DNA of 64,000 bases, from NCBI GenBank assembly GCA_030021035.2, contig JARYZH020000015.1:6525799-6589798 (forward strand). Reading direction: 5' to 3'. The notes under the pieces are model-generated. The model ran no database searches. It saw only the letters and a program-made list of their open reading frames with translations, and had not been told where the DNA came from. Below are positions 33,770-45,600 of the stretch, one piece after another. The first letter of the stretch is position 1; each line of letters starts with the position of its first letter. Source of the stretch: Notholithocarpus densiflorus (lineage: Eukaryota; Streptophyta; Magnoliopsida; Fagales; Fagaceae). The translations under genes were made by a program, and so were the position numbers.

Positions 33770-34415
33770 ATAAAAATGTGCAAAGTTGTATAATCTCGTT
33801 GTCTTGATCAATTTACCTCTCGTTAGGGGCTTTGTGATATTAATATCCACCCTAATATGAAGAAAGAGACCCCAAACTAAACCACTCTTAGGAGTATCAA
33901 CCATAAGAGGATTACCAATCTCGTTGGCTATGCGATTACTCGTGGCCTTATTCATGCTTTTGATGGGAATCTTAAAAACACGAATCCAGAATGAAGAACG
34001 TTGAAAAGTAACACTACAAGGGCTGAAATCACCATTAAAATGTTTCAATAAAATAAGTACTGAAACCACCATTAAAACGTTTCAATAAAATAAGTTTTTT
34101 TTTTTTTTTATCAAATGACCAAGGGCCTTCATCTTGATCTTCAATTGTGTTCTCCTCTTTGATGAAGATAGCTAGAAATAAGTTATTCCCAACTTCTCTA
34201 ATAGTTACACCATGAGGACAGAGCCAAAGTTGTTGAATAGTAGATTTAAAAGCCTCCTTATTATAGTCTTTGTTGATTTGTAGCTTGACCAGAATGCTAA
34301 ATTGGATTTGTTGTTTGGAAAGAACCACTTCTTGAAAACTAACGTCCATAACATCTTTTTCTTTCTCAAATAGACGAAATTATTTCCATAGTTCCTCCAT
34401 AGAAGCATCCATGTT
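33770..34415 (-). pseudogene. LINE ORF1-type protein fragment (DUF4283-like)
   Basis: The minus strand starts MDASMEELWK at about 34410, with a stop soon after. It continues through an NNLFLAIF-type core and EDQDEGPWSFDK, then SSFWIRVFKIPIKSMNKATS and RVDINITKPLTRGKLI. These are the sequential segments of the plant LINE ORF1 nucleic-acid-binding protein. A segment around LILLK(H/R)FNG is duplicated with a poly-T tract (34093-34107), and the frame breaks there. No reverse transcriptase is present, so the copy is truncated. Confidence 0.75.
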
Positions 34416-34439
34416 GAAATTGAGAAAAAAAAAATACTA

Positions 34440-34468
34440 GAAAGAAAAGAAAGGAAAAAAAAAAAATT

Positions 34469-34523
<55 letters not shown>

Positions 34524-35880
34524 GAGGGGAAGAAGACTAGAAAAACAAAATCTGATACTACAATATGGAGCTCAAATCTGAGAGGTTTAAATCTCACGTG
34601 ATGAAATGCGAGTTGGTTTCTTTTACTTTCCAAGACTATAGGGAGCTATGAAGAGAAGTTATTGAAAAAAAGAAGTGATTTTACATATATTAAATGCTTA
34701 ATTGGTTGATCTTTAAAAATGTACTTTTTAAATCATATTAAGATAAATAATTATGCTACTGAATTATAAAATAATAAGAGAGATAATTTAACATATATAA
34801 TTGTTTTTTTAGTTCTGAATTTATGAATGATCGTGCATGTATGTAATTGTTATATACATTTTTTTTTACCATATTTGTAAAATGGTTTTTTTTTTTTTTT
34901 TTTAAAGTATTGAACTGAATAAAATGCTTTGCATTGTATATCATAGATATTTTGTGACACTCACCTTCCTTGTGGTTTGTCTATAAGACATTATATCTCA
35001 TATGGTTTGCTTTATTACGTATTTTCGCTTTTAGTAAAATTTGATGATATGACAAGTTCCAATGGAAGAAGAAGGAGAAAAAAGAAAAAAAAAAAAAGAA
35101 TCGAAGAAATAGCATTCTAACCTCACATGTTTGATTCTCACTCTCAGTTTCTCTTGAAATCCTCATTTAGGTTTCTGTATGTTTGCAAGGCATAAGCTTT
35201 AGTATAAAACAATTTTTTTTTTTCTTTAATTCTCTCCCAATGGGTGTTATTGGCACTTGCCCCATCACCAAATTCAATTTAAAGTTGGCGAAAAATGTAT
35301 CTTAAACAAACTACAAGAGAGATATGTGTCAAAATAAAACACAATGTTGAAAGATCCTTAATTTTAAAAGTTATACAGTTATTCAATTAAGAGAAAAGAT
35401 AACAAGGTCAAGCTTTTTTTTTTTTTAACATAAATAAGATAAGATTCGCATACTTTATATTAGTAAAGATTCATCCCTTAATTAAATAAAAAAATAAAAA
35501 TTATATATATATAGAGAGAGAGAGAGACTTGAATCCACCAAACCAAGCAAGAAATATCTCATTTAAAACCGAAGTGTTGTTTACCCTTCAAAGGAATACA
35601 ATCTTCATACCTACATATACGGATCTTCATACCTACATATATGGATCTCATCAAGTGCCTATACAGATTATAGGTATCTTTACCTATACTGCCTATACAG
35701 AAGTACCTGTACAGATCTCATCATCTGTTCATCAAGTACCTATACAACTTCATCCAATATCCATACAGATCTCAAAAAAATAGGCTATACAAATCTCATC
35801 AAGTAACCTATACAGATCTAAAAAAATAGGCTAATCTTCATCCTTCATCTCCTACAAAACATAGGTATACCAACATAAAG
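34440..35880. other. Low-complexity spacer
   Basis: There is a TA/TATAAA microsatellite (34468-34519), poly-A/T tracts, a GA run (35511-35526) and, at 35600-35820, an irregular repeat of CCTATACAGATCTCATC-like words. No gene is supported. Confidence 0.6.
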
Positions 35881-35904
35881 CAAGAAAGAAAAAAAATAGT
35901 ATTT

Positions 35905-36674
35905 TTAAACCTTCAATACCACTATACTCTCAAGTTTTTTCTCAAATTCATCCCATGAATGCAAATACTCAACATCCCAATCATTGAAGTCTACGTCAGT
36001 TGCAACCAAAAACAAAAATTCTGTATTTGCATCGGATGATGATGTGGGAGAATCACAGACAAGCTTAGTTTCAATGCTGATGTCCCCTACCACTCCAGCT
36101 TCCACAACTTGCTTGGTCCATCTTCCATTGCCTTCTGCTTTCCAAACCCAAGAGGTGGTGACAATCCTCTTATCTTCATTAGATAAGAGATAGAGCTCAT
36201 AGCCTTTCCATGGCATTGTAGAAAAATTGTCTTCCGGTTCTGTACTTGTGTATGATGCCCACAGTAGATGCAAAGTCCGAAAAAACTTCTCAAAACTTAA
36301 CATTGAATACAGATCAATGGTTAAAATATCACAGATACCTCCAATTTGAATCATCTTGGTTTCATACTTTCATCTTCATCATCAACTGTCTCCCTTACGA
36401 TTTTGTCTATTCTATTGATAAAATGATACTAGGGCATGTAAAGGGTGAGCTCATTGTCATCTAAATCCCAATACGTCACACGAAAGCCTGGCAATGGATC
36501 TAGTACAGTGGCACCATCAATATTATGAATGGCTTCATCACGAATTTGAATAGTAAAGCTAACAAATCCAGACACATCACCCTTGAGTTGCTCTTCAAGA
36601 GGTTCCTGAATCTCATACATTGGAATTGATCTACCATCTGGTATCATAGCAGTATTAGAAGCAAACAAATCCAT
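35905..36674 (-). pseudogene. Unidentified single-exon ORF, disabled by one stop and one frameshift
   Basis: On the minus strand MDLFASNTAMIPDGRSIPM starts at 36674 and is open for 81 codons to a TAG (36429) that looks like CAG. The same frame continues to about 36350, where one extra base shifts it to IQIGGICDILTIDLYSML. That frame is open to the stop at 35905 after LESIVVLKV. The combined length is about 255 codons. It is acidic, with many Asp, Glu and Trp, no signal peptide or membrane segment and no domain I know. The lack of introns suggests a retrocopy or a gene carried by a mobile element. Confidence 0.6.
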
Positions 36675-36719
36675 CTCTTAACCTGAAATAGATTGTAATG
36701 GACATTAACAATTGCATTC

Positions 36720-36770
<51 letters not shown>

Positions 36771-37251
36771 TATCAATTTATTCAAAATTTATCATATCAG
36801 AAAATAAATTAAGGTAACACATTACAAAACCAAACATATCTATCGTCCATTGTGAATACTCTAATACCAAACATATCTATTGTCTATTGTCCATTACTGA
36901 ATTCTAAATGGGGATAATAGACATGTTGTGAAGGGACAAAATGGAACAAGTTGACATTATAAAATTGAAAAATCATTAGACAAGAAATTATAAAATTGAA
37001 AAAAACGTGTGAAAAGTATCAATAGTTCTTTGGTTTTGTGGTTGATTTCATATTATTAAGGGATATTTTTACAAAATTTGGCGCATTAGGGAAATAAATA
37101 ATTTTGGGGTTCAAGTGGTTTAACTGGAAGAAAAGAATAATGAGAAATGGTCAACATTGTAAAATAAAATTTTTCACCAAACAATGATTTTTTTTTCCAT
37201 AAAAAAAGAGTGTAAAGAGAGTGCAAAAACTATCCATTAACAATTGCATTC

Positions 37252-37298
<47 letters not shown>

Positions 37299-37640
37299 CA
37301 TGTTGTTAAGTTCTTTCGTCATCTTCTAAGATATGTAATAATTATTTTTATTTAATAGTGTAATAAATTTCAAAGTAAACAAATCACAATCTTATTTAAA
37401 ACCTGAAATAAACAGAAAATTTTAATTTGTTTACCCTTCACTGTCCTACTTTCAAAAGAATCTTTACGAAATACAATCTTCATCAACTACCTATACAAAT
37501 CTTCATTTCAAAACGTAGGCTACCAAAATCTAGTTATACCAATCTAACCTACCTTCAATGTAAAGAGGAAAAATAATCATAATCTTCATCAAATATAAAA
37601 CATATGCTAAGTTCTAGATATCATCAATTAAGCCACAAGG
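36675..37640. other. Spacer with two AAT microsatellites
   Basis: AAT runs occur at 36719-36770 and 37253-37297. Each is preceded by the same ATTAACAATTGCATTCAT, so the two are copies of one locus. The rest is AT-rich without coding signal. Confidence 0.7.
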
Positions 37641-37643
37641 ATA

Positions 37644-37965
37644 GAAGTATATGATAAGTTTCTAAAGTATAGGAACTTTGATTTTCTTCATTATTTTGCA
37701 TATCATCAATTAAGCCACAAGGCTCGTGACTGATTTTGAAGAGCTTGAAAATGGGGAAGATTGACATGTACACTAGTTAGTAACATAAAACTCGTGAGAG
37801 TTCATAAATTTTGGACCAGTTAGTTTGAACAAACATAATCTTATTGACTAGTTGATATGTTGCAATATTTTTATTTTAATAAAAAATTGATTTGATGGAA
37901 TTAAAGAGGTAATATTATGTGTAACGATTGTATGTGACATTTCTCTTACATGGATCTCCCTTTCA
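37644..37965 (+). repeat. Left copy of a 300-bp direct repeat
   Basis: From ATGATAAGTTTCTAAAGTAT through GACCAGTTAGTTTGA to GTAACGATTGTATGTGACAT the sequence recurs at 48046-48345, where an LTR retrotransposon is inserted at its start. This copy shows the uninterrupted target site GAAGTATATGATAAGTTTC. Confidence 0.85.
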
Positions 37966-38477
37966 AATGACATGGGTACATGAACAGCTAATTGATGAGT
38001 TTCTAAAGTATAGGAACTTTGATAAGTATATGATAAGTATAGGAACTTATCATAAAGTATAGGAACTTTGATTTTTAGGGAAAAGATAGAAGTATATGAT
38101 ATGCAAGATCGTTAAGAAATTCAGCACTATACTAGGTTTTTTTGATGAATTCTTGAATAAGATATGTTTAAGAGTTTAGGTTAGAAAATAATGAATGTTG
38201 ACGGCCATTTGGGGCTGAAACAGGGAATAAATAGAAAATAACATAAATAAAACACTAGACAATCACACCTAGGTCTTCCTAAGCATCACACCTAGGGTTC
38301 CTTGGCATCACGCCTCGGAAAAGTTTGCATCACACAAACAAAAGCTTAAAATAAGCTGTTGAATTTTATTAATCAAAATATTCTGAAATAACATGACTAC
38401 AAAAATTGATGAGTTTCTAAAGTATAGGAACTTTGATAAGTATATGATAAGTATAGGAACTTACCATAAAGTATAGG

Positions 38478-38848
38478 TGGTGCGGACACAAGGTACAAGC
38501 CCCCCAATTATACGCATATATGGGAGGAAGAGCAAAAAGAAGACGGCTCAACCTGTGGCCTTATGGATGGAGCTTATTAATTATTGGGCTTGAGATTAAA
38601 CAAGCCCGAGCATTTAATAATTACAGTTTCTTTATGCATTTTATTGTTAGCTATATAAGCACTTTTTGATTATTGTAAGACAGCTTTTTGAGAATTATTT
38701 AAAACGTGTGTTTCTTTTACACTGGTGCCGACTCCAGTTTTGCTTGGTGCTGACTCCAAGCAACTCTTAGGTGCTGACTCCTAGGGTTTATCATTTGTTC
38801 TATTGTTGTTTAATTGCTCCATTGAAATAGTGTGGTTGTCCTACGTCA
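38478..38848 (+). mobile_element. 371-bp solo LTR inside array unit 2
   Basis: It runs from TGGTGCGG to CCTACGTCA with a perfect 5-bp duplication ATAGG (38473-38477, 38849-38853). It has a TATA-like GCTATATAAGC (near 38650) and three or four copies of GGTGC(C/T)GACTCC near the 3' end. The short LTR and lack of coding suggest a small copia or TRIM-type family. Confidence 0.85.
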
Positions 38849-39855
38849 ATAGGAACTTTGATTTTTAGGGAAAAGATAGAAGTATATGTGATGCAAGATC
38901 GTTAAGAAATTCAGTACTATACTAGTTTTTTTGATGAATTCTTGAATAAGGATTGATGTTTAAGAGTTTAGGTTAGAAAAGAAAGAATGTTGACGGCCGT
39001 TTGGGGTTGAAACAGGGGATAAATAGAAAATAACATAAATAAAACACTAGGCAATCACACCTAGGTCTTCTTAAGCATCACACCTAGGGTTCCTTGGCAT
39101 CACACCTCGAAGAAGTTTGCATCACACAAACAAAAGTTTAAAATAAGCTGTTGAATTTTATTAATCAAAATATTCTGAAATAACATGACTACAAAAATTG
39201 ATGAGTTTCTAAAGTATAGGAACTTTGATAAGTATAGGAACTTATCATAAAGTATAGGAACTTTGATTTTTAGGGAAAAGATAGAAGTATATGTGATGCA
39301 AGATCGTTACGAAATTCAGCACTATACTAGGTTTTTTTTTTATGAATTCTTGAATAAGGATTGATGTTTAAGAGTTTAGGTTAGAAAATAATGAATGTTG
39401 ATGGCCGTTTGGGGTTGAAACAGGGGATAAACATAAAATAACATAAATAAAACACTAGGCAATCACACCTAGGTCTTCCTAAGTATCACACCTAGGGTTC
39501 CTTGGCATCACACCTCGGAGAAGTTTGCATCACACAAACAAAAGCTTAAAATAAGCTACTGAATTTTATTAATCAAAATATTCTGAAATAACATGACTAC
39601 AAAAATTGATGAGTTTCTAAAGTATAGGAACTTTGATAAGTATATGATAAGTATAGGAACTTATCATAAAGTATAGGAACTTTGATTTTTAGGGAAAAGA
39701 TAGAAGTAAATGTGATGCAAGATCGTTAAGAAATTCAGCACCTATACTAGGTTTTTTTTTTTTTTTTTTTTTATGAATTCTTGAATAAGGATTGATGTTT
39801 AAGTGTTTAGGTTAGAAAATAATGAATGTTGACGGCCGTTTAGGGCTGAAACAGG

Positions 39856-40808
39856 TAGGACTGTGCAAAAGGAAACCGGAGCCGACCTTCCCGACCGGCA
39901 CCGACCTTCCCGCACCGCATCTGCAACTGACCGACGAGGCCGATGCCGGCGATCGGAACGCAAAGGGACATCCGACGCCGGTGTGGTGCAATCGTCGGAG
40001 CTGCAATCCCTCACCGATGAGGCGCCGAACCGAACCAATATATGCAAATTGTTTTTTAGTTTTTCAACCTTTGGATATGGCGTCGTTTTACTAAGTATGG
40101 ATTTTAATTTTTTTTACTAAACGACATCGTATTGTGTATTATTATAAAAAATAAATAAAAAATAAAAACACAAAACGGCATCGTTTAGTTGAATTGGTTC
40201 TAGGTTTTCAGATTTCCCTCCCTATAAATACACTCTATTTCTCTCTCATAAGACTTAACTCTCTCTCTTGCTCTCGCCTCTCACAGGCGCCCATAGTCAC
40301 CGCCCACCAGTAAGCCATCTTTGTGTCTTGGGTTATTTTATTGGTTGTTTGTAGTACAAACTCTACAATGTTTACATGCTGGGTTTATGTTTCTTTGTGA
40401 ATGTTTGCCTTACATGGGTTTGTCACGTTTGTGTTTCTACTTTCTTGTTGTCCTGGGTTTGTGTTTCACTGTTTCTTGTTATTTTACTTACATGCTACAA
40501 GCTTTGTATTGTACTATGTTTTAACTTTTATGAGAAAACACGTTGTTGGCCCAACGTGTCTAATAGAGTTAAATGGACCCAGCAAATATTAAGTGTCTAA
40601 TAGATATTAAGTGTTAAAAATATTAAGTGTCTAATAGACCCAGCAAAGAAATGTTAACTGCATGTAGAAGAATAAGTCTAAATTAGCCTTTGTTGTTCAT
40701 GTTTCATCTATTGCAGTTTGTCAGATCTCTACAATTTTTTATTTTTCATTCACTCTAAAAAATTATATACATTTTTATCCTCTTAAAGTAACTATAAATT
40801 TATAATGA

Positions 40809-40839
<31 letters not shown>

Positions 40840-41303
40840 CATGACATATTAGAATTTTTTTTTTTTTTTTTTTTTTTTTTTTGAGAAAGATGACATATTA
40901 GAATTGATAAAATATAAAGTAAAACGTTATGAATGAAATAACTTCAGATTTTTATTGGATATGAATGGGCTGCTTAAATATTTTTATGGAGGTTTATCTC
41001 TATCATTTATGTCTTGTTAAGTATTAACTATAATAATTTATAAGTAACATGAAATCTTGAACAGGATGATATATTGATATTGGGCTTGAAAGCCCAATTT
41101 TTTTATTATTAAAAAAACAGTTTATTTTTTAATATTTCAAATCGACCAAACCGACTAAATCGCACTATAAAAACGCACTGCTATAGGTCGGAAAACCGAC
41201 CCTAAGCGGTGTGCATCGGTTCTAATTATGAAAAAACCGATCTCTATCAGTTCGGTAATAAATTTGGAAAAAAACCGCTCCTACCGAACCGTGCACACCC
41301 CTG
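39856..41303 (+). mobile_element. Non-autonomous hAT element (1448 bp) inside array unit 4
   Basis: A perfect 8-bp duplication GAAACAGG (39848-39855, 41304-41311) encloses termini TAGGACTGTGCA and TGCACACCCCTG, inverted with three mismatches. Subterminal CCGACC/GGTCGG-rich sequence lies at both ends. It has no transposase. The interior has a promoter-like CCCTATAAATACACTC at about 40221-40236 followed by a CT-rich leader. Confidence 0.9.
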
Positions 41304-41996
41304 GAAACAGGGGATAAACAGAAAATAACATAAATGAAACACTAGGCAATCACACCTAGGTCTTACTAAGCATCACACCTAGGGTTCCTTGGCATCACAC
41401 CTCAGAGAAGTTTGCATCACACAAACAAAAGATTAAAAGAAGCTGCTGAATTTTATTAATCAAAATATTCTGAAATAACATGACTACAAAAATTGATGAG
41501 TTTCTAAAGTATAAGAACTTTGATAAGTATATGATAAGTATAGGAACTTATCATAAAGTATAGGAACTTTGATTTTTAGGGAAAAGATAAAAGTAAATGT
41601 GATGCAAGATCGTTAAGAAATTCAGCACTATACTAGGTTTTTTTGATGAATTCTTGAATAAGGATTGATGTTTAAGAGTTTAGGTTAGAAAATAATGAAT
41701 ATTGACGGCCATTTAGGGCTGAAATAGGGGATAAACAAAAAATAACATAAATAAAACACTAGGCCATCACACCTAGGTCTTCCTAAGCATCACACCTAGG
41801 GTTCCTTGGCATCACACATCGGAGAAGTTTGCATCAAACAAACAAAAGCTTAAAATAAGATGCTAAATTTTATAAATCAAAATATTCTGAAATAATATGA
41901 CTACAAAAATTGATGAGTTTCTAAAGTATAGGAACTTTGATAAGAATATGATAAGTATAGGAACTTTGATTTTTAGGGAAAAGATAAAAGTATATG

Positions 41997-42685
41997 TGAT
42001 GCAAGATCGTTAAGAAATTCAGCAGTATACTAGGTTTTTTGATGAATTCTTGAATAAGGATTGATGTTTAAGAGTTTAGGTTAGAAAATAATGAATGTTG
42101 ACTGCCATTTGGGGCTGAAACATGGGATAAACAGAAAATAACATAAATAAAACACTAGGCAATCACACCTAGGTCTTCCTAAGCATCACACCTAGGGTTC
42201 CTTGGCATCACACCTCAAAGAAGTTTGCATCACACAAACAAAAGCTTAAAATAAGTTGCTGAATTTTATTAATCAAAATATTCTGAAATAACATGACTAC
42301 AAAAGAGCTTTTATATAGAGGCTATAGTTATCCTTTTTCTAGTAGGACTTGGACTCTAAATAACTTATTCCTAGAATGAATAGAAATACTAATAATAATT
42401 AAATAAAAGACTTAATAATACGTAAACATAAAATAAGACTCATGGGCCTTTGGTACGGCCAAGGACAACCCTTTCCAGATTTCTTGAAATTACCAAATTG
42501 CCCTTATTCTAAGAGAACTTAATTAAAACTGATCCAGTAGCAACTAAACAATAAAATAAGACTAAGCAAGGTCCCATGAGAGCGTCCCATCATCCGAAAC
42601 ATCCCAAATTAAGGCTTGAGCATTAGAACCAGCTTTTCGCCTCTTATAGGTCTTCAAAGTGAGCTGCCACTTACGTTCCCCATCA
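41997..42685 (-). repeat. 3' LTR of the chromodomain element
   Basis: The 689-bp LTR, minus strand from TGATGGGG to TGCATCA, follows the purine-rich TTAGGGAGAGA. Its promoter TATATAAAAGC lies at about 42310. The last ~40 codons of pol are encoded inside it. By eye it differs from the 5' LTR by roughly 5 percent. Confidence 0.9.
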
Positions 42686-45600
42686 TCTCTCCCTAACTTG
42701 TAAATTCTCGACACCGGCGAGAAAAAAGAATGATAGCTCTCATAAAGGTCACAGTTAATACGTTGAAATTCTTCAGCAGTAATCCAAGTACACTCTGAAA
42801 GAGGGCGATTCTTCCGTTTGACCAAATACTTCTGATACCCACCTCCTCTTGTCGACACAATTTGATCATCAAGAACATTGTCAATGTCGTCCTTTGTGTG
42901 AGGGGCTGGAGGCAAGCGAACAACATCCTGGTCCTCATCTTCATGATCAAAATGTCCTGGGTACATTGTCAAATCTTCAACATTAAACACATTACTAAAA
43001 CCCATATTTGATGCTAATTCAAGGACATAAGCATTAGAGCTTATTTTCTTCACAATCTTGTATGGGCCCGCATTCTTGGAATGGAGCTTTTTGTATGTAC
43101 CCTTAGGAAACCGCTCAGGTCGTATACGAACCATAACCATATCTCCTTCTTCAAAATCAGTAAAGCATTGTTGAACATCAGCGTAAGCTTTGTATCACTC
43201 GTTACTAAGTGCAATCTTTCTTCTCACATCATCATGAATCTCCCTTATATGACTAGCAAAGGATTCAGCTTCAACACTTGATCTTGCACTTGGAGGTAAA
43301 TTAATCAAATCAACGAGCTTTCTAGGTTGCAGCCCAGTAACGACCTCAAAGGGACTTTGACCAGTAGATCTATTAACAGAACTATTATAAGCAAATTCTG
43401 CAATAGGAAGTAGCTGATCCCAATTAGCAATATGATCCCCCACTAAACATCGTAAAAGATCACCCAAGCTTTGATTCACAACTTCTGTTTGGCCATCAGT
43501 TTGGGGATGGAAAGCGGAAGAAAACTTGACATCTCAATCAGAAAAAATAGTTTTAGGCAACCCATGTAAGTGAACAACTTCCTTTAGGAAAAGTGTAGCA
43601 ATATGGACAGCGTCTAATGTCTTTGAACAAGGAATAAAATGCACCATTTTTGAGAACCTATCAACCACCACAAATATAGCATCATGACCCCTAAAAGTTC
43701 TTGGAAGTCCAATGACAAAATCCATGCTAAGATCCTCCTAAGGAATATGAGGTACCGTTAATGGCGTGTAAAGACCGGTGTTCTTCTTTCTCCCCTTGGC
43801 TAATTGACAAATGTGACAATGAGACACAACCTTCGCAACACCTTTCTTTAAACTAGGCCAATAAAAACAATCTTCAACCATGGCAATTGTCTTATCACGC
43901 CCAAAATGGCCTGCTGCCCCTCCCACATGCAATTCACATACCACTTGTTCTCTAAGAGAAGTGTTAGGCATGCATAAGCAAGTTCCCTTAAAGAGGTAAC
44001 CATCATGGATAGAAAAATCTAGGTATTGTGCTCGCTGCCCATTCAATAATTCAGAATATATGATGTTGAAATCCTTACACGAAGAATATTCTTTAATGAG
44101 TTGATCAAAGCCAGTCACCTGTATGGCCAAAGAAGTAAGTATATAAACTACTCGACTCAAGGCATCTGCTGCTCTATTCTTAACTCCAGCTTTGTGCTTG
44201 AGAACAAAAGTATATTCTTGCAAAAAAGAAACCCACTTTCCATGTCGATAATTCAATTTCTTTTGAGAGTTGATATATTTTAAAGCTTCATGATCTGAAA
44301 ATAAAACAAATTCCTTGTAAATGAGATAATTGCGCCAATAACGAAGATTTTGCACGACAGCATAGAACTCCTTGTCATATGTTGAATATTTCAGTTTAGC
44401 ATTATTTAACTTCTCGCTGAAGTACGCAACTAGATGTCCCTCTTGACTTAGAACACCTCCAATCCCTACATTTGAAGCATCAGCTGTGACTTTAAATGCC
44501 TTAGAGAAGTCTGGTAGGCGAAGAACATGCGCTTTTGTCATTAATTTCTTCACTTCCTTAAAAACTTTGCTCGCTGCCCCTGTCCAAGAAAACTGTCCCC
44601 TCTTTAAACTATCTGTTATAGGAGCCATAATTGTGCTAAAATGTAGAATAAACCTCCTATAGAAAGTCGCCAAACCATGGAAGCTACAAGCTTCATGTAA
44701 ATTAGCAGGTTTAGGCCACTCCAAAATAGCTTTAACCTTTTCAGTATCAGGTTCCACACCTTTAGATGAGACAACAAAGCCCAAAAATACCACATGAGAT
44801 GTCATGAAAGAACACTTTTTATGTTAAGATAGAATTTTTCTTGTTGAAGAATCCTCATTACTTGTTGCAAATGTGCGGTGTGCTCTTCTTTGGTTTTGCT
44901 ATATATAAGTATATCATCAAAACAAACAACCATAAACTTGCCAATAAAGGGTTGGAACACTTGTGTCATAACCCTCATGAAGGTATTTGGTGCATTGGAA
45001 AGGCCAAATGGCATAACCATCCATTCATAGAGACCATCCTTTGTTTTAAAGGCTGTATTCCACTCATCTCCAGGACTTATTCTGACTTGGTGGCAACCAC
45101 TCTTAAGATCCATCTTTGAAAAAATATTAGAACCTCCCATCACATCTAATAACATCTCATTAAGTCGAGGTATGGGAAACCGATATTTGATAGTAATCTT
45201 GTTAATTGCACCGCTATCAACACACATGCGCCAACTTCCATCTTTCTTAGGTGTAAGTAAGGCTAGAATAGCACATGGGCTAAGGCTCTCGCAAATAAAA
45301 CCCTTTGACAGCAACTCCTTAACTTGTCTTTTAAGCTCTTCGTGTTTTCATGGATTCATGTGATATGCTAGAAGATTGGGTAGTTGTGACCCAAGTACCA
45401 GGTCAATGGCATGTTGAATGTTACGCATTGGTGGCAAATCATTGGGCAATTCATTTGGAGCAACATCTAAAAATTCTGACAGCAACTTAGACACTTCTGG
45501 AAGTGTTTCTTGAGGTGTTGTGGGAGCTGGACTGCTCGTTTCTTTGGCCATAACAGCAAATACAACTCCACTCTTCCTGCTTTCTCTTTCAAACTTCTTC

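Larger units (their letters stand above)
37994..41996 (-). repeat. Tandem array of five ~415-bp units ending in an LTR
   Basis: Units start with GATGAGTTTCTAAAG at 37994, 38408, 39200, 39608, 41495 and 41912. After subtracting two later insertions the spacing is 414, 416, 408, 431 and 417 bp. Each unit has about 85-105 bp of flank, with several AAGTATAGGAACTT words. About 330 bp identical in layout to the outer end of the LTR at 41997 follow, up to CATGACTACAAAA. The last start runs into the real LTR. It is therefore an amplified flank-plus-LTR-end segment. Confidence 0.9.

Noticed and set aside
34205..34633. Hydrophobic 142-codon minus frame suggesting a membrane protein
   Set aside because: The hydrophobic part is the translation of a TA microsatellite and poly-A tracts; only the end overlaps the true LINE ORF1 fragment in another register.
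37994..41996. AAGTATAGGAACTT words resemble one arm of the yeast FLP target site
   Set aside because: Only one 12-13 bp arm matches. The paired arm and spacer are lacking, and no FLP-like recombinase is expected in a plant genome; chance similarity.
37994..41996. Regularly spaced repeats, possible CRISPR-like array
   Set aside because: The unit is 415 bp and identical throughout, without short repeats and unique spacers; it is an LTR-derived tandem array in a plant.
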